Source: CAVTSA01 sp963790575 (GTDB lineage Bacteria > Chloroflexota > Dormibacteria > Dormibacterales > Dormibacteraceae). Taken from it: a DNA stretch of 64,000 bases. The notes under the pieces were generated by a model. It searched no databases. It saw only the letters and a program-made list of their open reading frames with translations, and was not told where the DNA came from. This document shows, one piece after another, positions 55,287 through 62,978 of the stretch; position 1 is the first letter of the stretch; each line of letters begins with the position of its first letter. The stretch spans positions 92,151-156,150 of the forward strand of contig CAWBPD010000016.1 in the NCBI GenBank assembly GCA_963790575.1, in the 5' to 3' direction. The position numbers and the translations under genes are program-made.

Positions 55287-57296
55287 CCCCGTTTTCCGCA
55301 CTTGCGGTTGGTGAAACCCGTCGGTGGCCCGCCGAATAGCTCTCTGGCGAGTTCGGAGTCGGGTTGCCGTCTCGGCCCCGGAGCACCTCCTGTAGGGGAA
55401 AGTCATCGACGACGCGATCCGCTCTCGATGCGCCCAAGGTATTGCGTTTGGTGTTCGATGTGCCCCATAATGTTGGGGAAAGATGTTCGTTCGAGTCCAG
55501 CGGGTCCGCCAGGGATCGCGCACCTACGAGTACGTACATCTCGTTGAGGGCTACCGCGATCATGCGGGCAAGGTCCGCCATCGTGTTGTGGCAAAGCTGG
55601 GCCGCAAAGACCAGCTCAAGGCCTCCGGCGCGCTGGACAACCTGGCGGCTGCCTTCACCCGCCTGGACCCCCGCCCGGGGAGCTTCCTCTCCGGTTCCTT
55701 GCCCTTGGTGGTGCCCGTGCTCCGACGCCTGGATCTGGTCGGGATCATCGATCGCGCCTGCCCCATGCGGGGGCGCGCTCAACTCACTCATGGTGAGGTG
55801 GTGGCGAGCCTGGTCGCCAACCGCCTGACCGCAGCACGGCCGCTGTACGACGTCCAGGGCTGGGCCGAGCACTACGCGGTGAACGCCTGGCTGCGGACTC
55901 CCTCGGGGTTGCTCAACGATGACCGCCTGGGTCGCGCCTTGGACGCGCTCAGCGGACACCTGGACGAGGTGGTAGGCGCCTTAGGCATGGCGGCCATCGC
56001 CAGCTACGGCGTGGACGCGGCTCGCTTGCACTGGGACTTCACCTCGGTCGCCTTCACCGGCGACTACGCCAGCCAGCAGGCAGGCGCCCCCCAGATCGCC
56101 TACGGGCACTCGTCCGATCATCAAGCTCACCGCCGGCAGCTGAAGGTTGCGCAGGCGGTGGCGGCTCCGGGGATCCCGCTCTATCACCGCACCGTCAACG
56201 GGGGCCGTCATGAAGGCGCCGAGACGCATGAGTTGCTGGAGCGCCTGCGCCAGCTGGCTTCCCCGCGCAAGCTGCTCCTGGTTGCCGACTCGGCTCTGGT
56301 CACCAAGGCCAATCTGGCCGCCTGTATGGCGGAGGATAGCGGCATCAGCTTCGTGGCCCGGCTGCCGCGGACGTTCGGCTATGAGGCGGCCGCACTGGCG
56401 CTGCCACCGGAGGCGTTTCGACCGCTGCGCTACCTCTCGGAGCGAGCACGACGGCTACCGGCTGCCCGGCGCTCCCGCTTCTGGGGGGCGGAGGGCAGCC
56501 TCCAGGTCGAACTCGATGGCGGAGGGCATCTGGAGCCGCGCGTCCTCTACGTGATCGGGTCCGAGGAGCGAGAGGCGGCGCGCAAGAGTCGAGCCAAGTT
56601 GCTGGCACGCGCCGAGCAACAACTGGAGACGATCGCCCGAGGGCTGCGCCATGGTGGACGACGCCAGGATCCGGAACAGGTGGCCAGGCGGGTGGCCAAG
56701 GCGGTCAGCAAAGGTCGCGTGGGTGAGTTCCTCCGCACTGAACTCGACCTGGGGGCGGGAAGGCTGACCTGGTCTCGGGATCAGGCAGCGCTGGAGCAGG
56801 CGGAGCGACGCGACGGTCTCTACGCGCTGGTCACCAACCTGCGACTGCGCCAGGCATCTTCCTCGCAACTCCTGCAGCTGTTCAAAGAGCAGGTGATCGT
56901 GGAGCGGGCTCACCACTTCCTCAAGGGACCGTTGAAGGTGCGCCCGGTGTTCCTCCACTCCAACCGTCGAGTTGCAGCCCTGGTCACCGTGTGCGCGATT
57001 GCGGTCATGGTCTACGGCCTCATCGAGAACGAAGTCCGTCGCGCGATCGCCCCCCGGCGCACCCTTGCCGGTCTGCTCCCGGAGGGCCGCTCAGCCCGGC
57101 CGACCGCCACCAACATCTTTGCCGCCTTCGCCGGCATGGGGTATCAGCGACTGATCGGCCACCAAGGCCTCACCCTCGTCCCTGACCCGCTCACCGAGGC
57201 CCAGCGCCACATCCTCAACGCCCTCAAGATTCCCTCCCCATTGCCACCCGATGAGGAACCATTGGCGTCGTGAACCAATGCGGAAAACGGGACTAG
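55283..57296. mobile_element. IS1634-family insertion sequence
   Basis: The ends CTAGCCCCGTTTTCCGCA (55283-55300) and TGCGGAAAACGGGACTAG (57279-57296) are inverted copies with one mismatch and enclose a full transposase gene. GACTAG occurs at both edges (55281-55286 and 57291-57296) and may be the target duplication, in which case the element proper is slightly shorter. The exact border cannot be fixed from the sequence alone. Confidence 0.85.
55483..57273 (+). CDS. IS1634-family transposase
   Basis: 596 residues. The N-terminal FVRVQRVRQGSRTYEYVHLVEGYRDHAGKVRHRVVAKLGR is the conserved DUF4277-like start; the DDE core includes YGVDAARLHWDFTSVAFTG, LLLVADSALVTKANLA, the C-terminal Y(2)R(3)E(6)K-type LVTNLRLRQASSSQLLQLFKEQVIVERAHHFLKGPLKVRPVF and FLHSNRRVAALVTVCAIAVMVYGLIEN. 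The frame is uninterrupted and the family length is normal, so it may be active. It cuts and pastes the element between the inverted repeats. Confidence 0.92.
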   Translation: MFVRVQRVRQGSRTYEYVHLVEGYRDHAGKVRHRVVAKLGRKDQLKASGALDNLAAAFTRLDPRPGSFLSGSLPLVVPVLRRLDLVGIIDRACPMRGRAQLTHGEVVASLVANRLTAARPLYDVQGWAEHYAVNAWLRTPSGLLNDDRLGRALDALSGHLDEVVGALGMAAIASYGVDAARLHWDFTSVAFTGDYASQQAGAPQIAYGHSSDHQAHRRQLKVAQAVAAPGIPLYHRTVNGGRHEGAETHELLERLRQLASPRKLLLVADSALVTKANLAACMAEDSGISFVARLPRTFGYEAAALALPPEAFRPLRYLSERARRLPAARRSRFWGAEGSLQVELDGGGHLEPRVLYVIGSEEREAARKSRAKLLARAEQQLETIARGLRHGGRRQDPEQVARRVAKAVSKGRVGEFLRTELDLGAGRLTWSRDQAALEQAERRDGLYALVTNLRLRQASSSQLLQLFKEQVIVERAHHFLKGPLKVRPVFLHSNRRVAALVTVCAIAVMVYGLIENEVRRAIAPRRTLAGLLPEGRSARPTATNIFAAFAGMGYQRLIGHQGLTLVPDPLTEAQRHILNALKIPSPLPPDEEPLAS

Positions 57297-57408
57297 CGCG
57301 CCGGGAGAGCGATCGCGCGCACTCCGGGCGAGAAGTGGCGCAATCCCCCTGACACAGGAGGTGTGTGACTGACATGTCCTCGATCCAGCGCCCGGTTCAG
57401 CCGCAGAT

Positions 57409-57756
57409 TCACGAGCTCGCCGGCTCCGGGCGGGCGCCGAGCATCAGGAAGGCCTCGGCGATCACCTCTGAGGTGTAGCGCTTCTGCCCATCCTGGCCCT
57501 CCCAGCTCCGGTGGCGGAGACGGCCGTCGACATGGACCAGCCGCCCCTTCTGCAGGTAGGTGGCGGCAGTCTCAGCCTGCTTGCCGAAGACGACCACGGT
57601 GTGGAAGTCGGTCGTCTCCCGGCGGCCACCGGCCTCGTCCACGCCCAGGTAAGTGTTGGTGGCGAGACGGAAGGTGGTGACATGGGTGCCCGTCTGGGTC
57701 GCCCGCATGTCGGGGTCATTGGCAAGGTGGCCGATCAGGATGATGCGGTTGTACAC
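57409..57756 (-). CDS. ssb: Single-stranded DNA-binding protein
   Basis: 115 residues from GTG 57756 (VYNRIILIGHLANDPDMRATQTG), with AAGGAG nine bases upstream. The OB-fold is complete: HVTTFRLATNTYLGVDEAGGRRETTDFHTVVVFGKQAETAATYLQKGRLVHVDGRLRHRSWEGQDGQKRYTSEVIAEAF, listed as landmarks. The usual acidic C-terminal tail that recruits partner proteins (DDDIPF) is missing; it ends GARPEPASS. This shortened form fits a plasmid or conjugative-element SSB. It follows the TrbL-like gene by 28 bases on the same strand. Fragments of the gene recur at 53861 and 62603. Confidence 0.92.
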   Translation of the reverse strand: MYNRIILIGHLANDPDMRATQTGTHVTTFRLATNTYLGVDEAGGRRETTDFHTVVVFGKQAETAATYLQKGRLVHVDGRLRHRSWEGQDGQKRYTSEVIAEAFLMLGARPEPASS

Positions 57757-57784
57757 GGCAGAACTCCTTGTCGAGACGCCGGCG

Positions 57785-58645
57785 CTATTTGAACGCCAGC
57801 TTGAGGTACCGCTTGCCCTTCATCCGCGCCGTGCTGATGGCTCGGCGACCGATCGATGAGGTCGAGTGGAGGGCGCCCGGGATGCGAAAACAGATCAGGG
57901 CGGTGGCGAGCGCGAAGAGGTGGCCGACCGGCAGTGCCATGGTGGCGTCGAGGGTGAGACCGAGCGCCAGCACCAACAGCTGCAGCGGCTGGGAGAAGAG
58001 CGCGGAGATGAACAGTGAGGCCCAGCTGTGCGACCAGTGCTGCGTCTCCGGAAGCACGAAGAGCAGCGCCGCCAGCGGCGAGAGCACGGTCAGCAGGACG
58101 AGCAGGGCGAAACGAAGGATGTACGAGATCCCGAGCAAGACGTAGGAGACGATGAGGACGGCAGCTACCAAGGTGCCCGCACTCGGTGCCCCGATGTCCG
58201 CCGTCAACTCGTGCCCCACGAAGACCTGGGCCGAGACCTCGGTCACGTTGACGATCGCCCGGCAGATCGCATTGTCGGCGTCGATCGCCAGCTGGATCAG
58301 GGGCAGACAGGTGTTGATCAAGAGGGCCGAGAGCGCGAGCCGGGGTAGCACCCGGCGGAGGCTGATCCGGCTCCGGCTGCTGCTGGTCTGCCCGCCGGCC
58401 CAGATCTCCCTGTAGCAACTCCAGATCACGGCCGCCGTCAGCCCGGCGTCACCCAGCGCCTGGGTCAGGGGGACCAGGTGCTGGATGACCTGCATCTGGG
58501 TCAGCGGCGTCTGGGTGTTGGTCGGATCCGCCGTGATCAGGACAAAGGAGCCGAACATCCAGACCGCGTCGTTGGCGAGACCGCCGACCGTCGAGAGAAC
58601 GGTCTGGAACAGCGACGACAGCAGCTGGTTGACCAGGTCACCCAT
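57785..58645 (-). CDS. TrbL/VirB6-like conjugation membrane protein
   Basis: 286 residues with about six to seven hydrophobic segments: near 10-35 (LLSSLFQTVLSTVGGLANDAVWMFG), 62-82, 98-125 (LPRLALSALLINTCLPLIQLAI), 150-178 (GTLVAAVLIVSYVLLGISYILRFALLVLLTVLSPLAALLFVL), 205-235 (SLFISALFSQPLQLLVLALGLTL) and 240-255. The long helical tandem LSPLAALLFVLPETQHWSHSW and the C-terminal basic tail fit TrbL/VirB6 proteins of type IV secretion systems. No other T4SS gene remains nearby except a 43-residue partner upstream. Next to ssb it suggests a relic of an integrative conjugative element. Confidence 0.62.
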   Translation of the reverse strand: MGDLVNQLLSSLFQTVLSTVGGLANDAVWMFGSFVLITADPTNTQTPLTQMQVIQHLVPLTQALGDAGLTAAVIWSCYREIWAGGQTSSSRSRISLRRVLPRLALSALLINTCLPLIQLAIDADNAICRAIVNVTEVSAQVFVGHELTADIGAPSAGTLVAAVLIVSYVLLGISYILRFALLVLLTVLSPLAALLFVLPETQHWSHSWASLFISALFSQPLQLLVLALGLTLDATMALPVGHLFALATALICFRIPGALHSTSSIGRRAISTARMKGKRYLKLAFK

Positions 58646-58658
58646 AAGGCCGGCGCCC

Positions 58659-58790
58659 TCAGTGGGATCCCAAAGAACTGGTCAGGATCTGCACCAGCGT
58701 GCCTGCCATCTCGACGCCGATGGTGCCGACCACGATGCGCCCGATCCACTGCTTGGCCGCGTTGACCGAGGTGCTGTTGACCGCAGTCAT
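58659..58790 (-). CDS. 43-residue membrane peptide upstream of the TrbL-like gene
   Basis: MTAVNSTSVNAAKQWIGRIVVGTIGVEMAGTLVQILTSSLGSH: a short amphipathic start, then a single hydrophobic helix (residues 15-38). TGGAAG precedes the ATG. It ends 13 bases before the TrbL-like start. Size and place resemble the small pilin-like or lipoprotein partners (TrbC/VirB2 or VirB7 analogues), but nothing proves it. The bases before its start are part of a direct repeat found again at 61058. Confidence 0.45.
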   Translation of the reverse strand: MTAVNSTSVNAAKQWIGRIVVGTIGVEMAGTLVQILTSSLGSH

Positions 58791-58800
58791 CTTCCATATG

Positions 58801-58826
58801 AAGGCCTGTACGGCAAAACACCGTTG
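58801..58826 (+). repeat. Direct repeat, left copy, bordering the 58.8-61.1 kb insert
   Basis: AAGGCCTGTACGG, then AAAACACCGTTG with one extra base: 26 bases, 24 identical to 61058-61083 in the same orientation. Weaker similarity (TCATC-TTCCA) continues to the left in both. The pair flanks a 2.2-kb segment with two genes of different base composition. Confidence 0.6.
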
Positions 58827-58857
58827 AGTCCAATTCTAACGATTCGCGCCCCAATCC

Positions 58858-59697
58858 ATGACGGTTCTCGGACCCTCTCGACGAGGCGTACCTTCGTTCA
58901 CCGATGCAAGCCGCGAACTGGATAGCCCTCGTCGGCATTTTGGTAGCACCGGAGCTTGCCGGTCATTTGGCTCGGCGCCTGATGCCCCAAACATAGGCGC
59001 TGAGCACATCGGCTCTGTGGACATCACAGTCCCGGCGGACTTCCCCAAGACTGACTACATGGAGGTCGAGCAACGCCTTTCCACATATCTGGGCGGCCTG
59101 GGAGTGAGTGCGGGCGGCATCCGCGGGTTTTCGGGCTATGCCGGTGGCTGGAACGCGGTCATCTTGCGCTTTCGCGCCGCTAGTGAAGATTGCATAGCGG
59201 CCGCTTCCTTGCTCGCTTGCAATCAGGGGAGTCTGAGTAACGAGCAGCGCTACCAACAAGAGCGCTCGCTCCTCGGCTTCTTTGTTAATGCCCAGTCAGC
59301 GGTTGAAAGTTGCTGCTTCGCCGTCTACCACATCGCGTGCATGAGAAACCCAGGCGCCTTTCTCCTGGAGGAACACCACGTGAACCCAAACTCGGCTCAA
59401 CACGCCATTGCTCCCGAATACCCAGGCTCGACCCTCGCAGCCGAACTCACAAATCTCGCTGGCGATACGACGTGGAAACAAATTAAGCACATCCGCAGGG
59501 TTCTCTTCCATCGAATGCACCCGCCCACCACGTTCTTCATCGCCACTCTCGGAGCACCCCCTCCGCGACCTGCTGAATGGACGGGTCGAGGAGTGGTGCT
59601 GGAGCCAGCGCTTGTCATCGATCGTAGGGGATGGCTTGGGGCCGCGATCTCTGGATTGGTGGGCGCTACCCTCGATTTCGTGAAGACGCAGTTCTAA
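58858..59697 (+). CDS. Unknown protein in the inserted segment
   Basis: 279 residues in the longest reading; the start is unclear (GTG 59017 or ATG 59059 would leave MEVEQRLSTYLGGLG as N-terminus). The credible part contains ILRFRAASEDCIAAASLLACNQGSLSNEQRYQQERSLLGFFVNAQSAVESCCFAVYHIACMRNPG, a helical segment, and a C-terminal LAGDTTWKQIKHIRRVLFHRMHPPTTF and DRRGWLGAAISGLVGATLDFVKTQF with a possible membrane-leaning end. No motif is recognised. The DNA is visibly less GC-rich than its neighbours and lies between two direct repeats, so it is likely imported. Confidence 0.6.
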   Translation: MTVLGPSRRGVPSFTDASRELDSPRRHFGSTGACRSFGSAPDAPNIGAEHIGSVDITVPADFPKTDYMEVEQRLSTYLGGLGVSAGGIRGFSGYAGGWNAVILRFRAASEDCIAAASLLACNQGSLSNEQRYQQERSLLGFFVNAQSAVESCCFAVYHIACMRNPGAFLLEEHHVNPNSAQHAIAPEYPGSTLAAELTNLAGDTTWKQIKHIRRVLFHRMHPPTTFFIATLGAPPPRPAEWTGRGVVLEPALVIDRRGWLGAAISGLVGATLDFVKTQF

Positions 59698-59887
59698 TAG
59701 AACGGCTGGCCCGAGCGCCCCCCTGCTCAGTGCGAGCTTCCACGGTCACGCTCTGGGCGGCCGGAGCCATCGATGTGTGCGGGCGGGGCGTGGCCGGAGG
59801 CCGGGTCGCATGTGAGGTAGGAGCACCCGCCCCGCCGCAGGCGGCAAGCAGGCTCGCCGCCAGAGCTACGAAGATCAGCCGTTTCAC
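59666..59887 (-). pseudogene. Truncated lipoprotein gene start
   Basis: GTG 59887 opens VKRLIFVALAASLLAACGGAG, a lipoprotein signal with lipobox LLAAC, followed by a Pro/Thr linker (APTSHATRPPATPRPHTS) and then 40 low-complexity residues without a domain. It runs into the tail of the gene on the other strand and probably lost its body when the segment was rearranged. An in-frame extension upstream to 60175 has no support. Confidence 0.4.
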
Positions 59888-60175
59888 TCCTGGGTCGTCT
59901 CCTTTTCGGGTCGTGGGCTCGGCCTGGGACCGAAGTGCCCGCCCCTGGTCGGAGGGCAGAGGTACTTGGCGACAGGGCCCCTCCACAGGCCGGACAATAC
60001 ACTCGCAGTGTGCATTCGACGCACGCTCCATGCACATCCGTTGGCTATTACGCACCGCGGCATCTCCCCGCTCGCTCGGGCGGCTAACCTGTAGCTTGAT
60101 CGCGCCTCGCGGCGAGATGGCGTATGGGCTCGCTTGGCGCTCTGGGCAATGTCCGGGACCTGCCACCATGCCCAC

Positions 60176-60790
60176 ATGAGCCCGAGCATCGCCGCCTCGA
60201 TCGTCCCTGCTGCCCTAGCCCAAATCTCTAGCGACCCGCCGATTACGTGGACAGACAAGCTCACAGCCATTGCGACGACGGTCGCTGCCGTTGGGACGCT
60301 AGCGGCAATTGCAGCGGCGATCTACCTTGCCTTCAAGGCTGCGGACCTTGCGCGACGTGGCGAGGAGACCGCGGAGCAACGCTACCAGCAGCGGGAAGCG
60401 GTGAAAGAGGATCGACGGTTTAAGGCGGCGGCGCTGCTCGTTCGAGATGAGCTTCGCGCAAATGAGGTTCGATATGAGATCGCGCTCGGCCTGAAGTCAG
60501 GGCAGCCGACCGGGGAAAGCCGGGCGGTTGAAGTTCCCGACGACCTCGCCAGCCATACATACCAAGACCTGCAGCTCATTTTGGCCGAGCATGAAGGTTT
60601 CGATCCCGAAACCCGCGATGCCGTTCGGGCTGCCTACGTCTTCGTACGCGTACCCCGCTCTCTGGAGCAGCGGCGCTCCGGGCAAGTCGCTCCGGTGCCA
60701 ATCGAAAGCCAGGTCAGGGGAGCCCTAGACAGGACCCGGCTGGCTCTGCAACGCCTCAAGAAGCACGTGCCCCCATCTGCACAAATCTAG
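60176..60790 (+). CDS. Single-helix membrane protein with cytoplasmic helical domain
   Basis: 204 residues from ATG 60176. A short N-terminus is followed by one membrane helix (about 27-55: TAIATTVAAVGTLAAIAAAIYLAF), then a charged coiled-coil-like stretch (KAADLARRGEETAEQRYQQREAVKEDRRFKAAALLVRDELRANEVRYEIAL) and a helical domain with FDPETRDAVRAAYVFVRVPRSLEQRRSG. Similar layouts are common among unannotated accessory proteins on mobile DNA. No catalytic motif. It sits alone in the imported segment; promoter not recognised. Confidence 0.7.
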   Translation: MSPSIAASIVPAALAQISSDPPITWTDKLTAIATTVAAVGTLAAIAAAIYLAFKAADLARRGEETAEQRYQQREAVKEDRRFKAAALLVRDELRANEVRYEIALGLKSGQPTGESRAVEVPDDLASHTYQDLQLILAEHEGFDPETRDAVRAAYVFVRVPRSLEQRRSGQVAPVPIESQVRGALDRTRLALQRLKKHVPPSAQI

Positions 60791-61057
60791 CGGCATGGCA
60801 GGAGGGAGTGCCGGCAGTCCACCCGCACCCGCTCCGCCGCGCCGAGCCATCATCCTCAGCTGCACGGCCGAGCGCTCAAGTGGCACCGCGTCGGAAGCCG
60901 CCCGACGCCAAGAGGAGTCGGCGTGGGGATTCGGTTTATAACACCGGGCGGGCCACGGCTCAACCGCGACTCGCGGTCACGGCTTCAATGCCAATCTCGA
61001 GGCCATCCAGAATGTTTTCGAGGCTGCCGAGGTGGGGGGTCGCTCATCCTTCCACCC

Positions 61058-61083
61058 AAGGCCTGTACGGAAACACACCGTTG
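61058..61083 (+). repeat. Direct repeat, right copy, bordering the 58.8-61.1 kb insert
   Basis: AAGGCCTGTACGG followed by AAACACACCGTTG: 24 of 26 bases match 58801-58826 in the same orientation. It lies just before the M23 peptidase gene, whose N-terminal signal appears to be missing. Confidence 0.6.
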
Positions 61084-61154
61084 TCGACATTGAGATCCCC
61101 GGGGAGCGTCCTGACCCTCGCTGTCCTCCTCCACGGTCGCGTACACTCACCGTT

Positions 61155-62330
61155 GTGACCGTGCCCGACAGCTTCAGCCCGGTGGTCGTGACGCCGGTCA
61201 GCAGTTCGACGTTTCCCTGGCTTGGCACCGATCAGAAGTATCACGTCTGCTACGACCTGCAGTTTACCAATGCCTCGCGGTTACCGGCCACGCTGACGAT
61301 GGTCCAGGTGGTCGACGCCAAGGCCCCGGACACCATCCTCACGCCGATCTCCGGCGCCCAACTGCTCGATCCCGCGTGTGCGTACGGAGACTGCAACCGG
61401 CTCCGGATGCTTCCCTCCTCGAATACAACCGACACCGTCATGCCCCCCGGCCAGTCCCGAGCCCTGCTGGTGGACCTGACCTTCGAATCCCTGAACCAGG
61501 CGCCCGCCGCGGTCGAGCACCGGCTGTTCCTTACCGGGCAGGCCGCGCCACCGGCCACCGAGGCGACCCCGATCAGCTACCTCGCCGCGCCCTTCGACAT
61601 CTCCTCAGGCAAGCCGTTGGTCATCGCACCCCCACTCAAGGGGACGAACTGGGTCGCGATCAATGGCTGCTGCGGCACCGGCGGGGCACACCGCCCCGCG
61701 CTCAACACGTTGAACGGCAAGCTGACCAACTCCCAGCGCTTCGCCTTCGACTGGATGAAGCTCAACGACGCGGGCGAGTTCTACAGCGGCGACAAGACGA
61801 AGAACGAGAGCTACGCCGACTACGGCCAAGCGGTGTACGCGGTCGCCGATGGCACCGTCAGCTCGACCCTTGACACGGTCGACGCGGGCACTCCCGGCGC
61901 CCTGCCCGCCGACGATCCCGTGCTTGGCCCGAAGCTCACGATCCAGAACGTGGACGGCAACCACATCATCGAGGATCTCGGGGGTGGGGTCTGGGCCATG
62001 TATGCGCATCTGATCAGGGGCAGCCTGCTGGTCAAGCCGGGGGACAAGGTCAAGCAGGGCCAGAAGATCGCGGAACTGGGCAACACCGGGAACTCCAGCG
62101 GTCCTCACCTGCACTTCCAACTGATGAACGACCCGTCACTGCTGCAGGCCGACGCTGTCCCCTACGTGATTGACGGCTTCACCTACCAGGGGCAAGTTTC
62201 CTATGCGGCCTGGCTGGCCTCCGACGCGTACGAGAGCGGGACCTACTTCCAGGGTAAGTTGCCAAAGGGTGAGCCCCGGACCGATGAGCTACCGCTCGCC
62301 TTGACCATCGTCGACTTCCCGAATTCCTGA
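61155..62330 (+). CDS. M23-family peptidase, probably 5'-truncated
   Basis: 391 residues from GTG 61155 (the frame is open from 61032). An N-terminal beta-rich domain (VCYDLQFTNASRLPATLTMVQVVDAK, PPGQSRALLVDLTFE) precedes the M23/LytM domain: HRPALNTLNGKLTNSQRFAFDW, YGQAVYAVADGTVSSTLD, and the active-site HLHFQLMNDPS with the preceding GNTGNSSGP. The HxH of HLHF is kept, and the first metal His/Asp are plausible in RFAFDWMKL. No signal peptide is found, although such enzymes act on peptidoglycan outside the cell; the promoter-proximal part may have been lost at the adjacent repeat. Confidence 0.75.
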   Translation: MTVPDSFSPVVVTPVSSSTFPWLGTDQKYHVCYDLQFTNASRLPATLTMVQVVDAKAPDTILTPISGAQLLDPACAYGDCNRLRMLPSSNTTDTVMPPGQSRALLVDLTFESLNQAPAAVEHRLFLTGQAAPPATEATPISYLAAPFDISSGKPLVIAPPLKGTNWVAINGCCGTGGAHRPALNTLNGKLTNSQRFAFDWMKLNDAGEFYSGDKTKNESYADYGQAVYAVADGTVSSTLDTVDAGTPGALPADDPVLGPKLTIQNVDGNHIIEDLGGGVWAMYAHLIRGSLLVKPGDKVKQGQKIAELGNTGNSSGPHLHFQLMNDPSLLQADAVPYVIDGFTYQGQVSYAAWLASDAYESGTYFQGKLPKGEPRTDELPLALTIVDFPNS

Positions 62331-62482
62331 GTGCACCGGGGATGTCCACCCGGCGGGGATGGCCTCATCTGGCCATGGTGCGGTTTCGGTTCCGGTTCCG
62401 ATGACGCACCGCCACGCGGACCCGGCCGAGTCCTCCAGGTCTCGCTGGGCCCAACGCCGCGGCCGCGTTTTTTACAGACGCG

Positions 62483-62602
62483 ATGATGCACCGGAACGCG
62501 CCGTTCACCCCTGAGGGCCGCAAGCGACTGGTCGAGCGCTGCCGAACCCACCCCGTCTCGCAGGTCGCGGCCGAGATGGGCATCTCCCGAGCCACCGCAT
62601 CC
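62483..62602 (+). pseudogene. IS481-family transposase fragment (N-terminus)
   Basis: MMHRNAPFTPEGRKRLVERC followed by RTHPVSQVAAEMGISRATAS is the start of an IS481 transposase: the HRNAPLTPEGR opening and the HTH of the AAEMGISRATAS type. At 62602-62603 it breaks off into the ssb fragment on the opposite strand, so only about 40 of some 320 residues remain. Confidence 0.8.
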
Positions 62603-62853
62603 AACTCGGTGAGCATGAGGAAGGAGTCGGCCACCACCTCGCTCGTGGTGCGCTTCTGCCCCTCCGCCGGTCTCCCAACCTTCCGATGCTGGAGCCGGCC
62701 CTCGACCTGAAGAAGGCGCCCCTTCTGGAGGTAGATGCGGGCGGTCTCGACAGGATTCCCGACCATGACGATCGTGTGGAAGTCGGTCGCCTCCCGTCGC
62801 CCGCCGATCTCGTCCATGCCCAGGTAGGTGTTCGTCGCCAGACGGAAGATCGC
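62603..62853 (-). pseudogene. ssb fragment fused to IS481 debris
   Basis: IFRLATNTYLGMDEIGGRREATDFHTIVMVGNPVETARIYLQKGRLLQVEGRLQHRKVG and TTSEVVADSFLMLTEL on the minus strand match the intact ssb (57409) over most of its length; the first ~27 residues are lost and the C-terminus is joined to the IS481 fragment. Divergence from the intact copy is moderate, so this is an older copy than the one at 53861. Confidence 0.82.
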
Positions 62854-62978
62854 CACAGATGGAGGGCGGCGGATCGAATACACAGACCCGACTTCCCCTC
62901 CCGGCCGGTACCATCACCGACGCCAAGGCATGCACTGGTTAACACCGGAGAAGGACCCCTTGCAGACGTTTCTCGCGT

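Noticed and set aside
57374..57460. Short plus-strand ORF MSSIQRPVQPQIHELAGSG with AGGAGGTG before it
   Set aside because: It has a good ribosome site but runs antisense into the ssb end and soon stops; possibly a truncated gene start, not enough to annotate.
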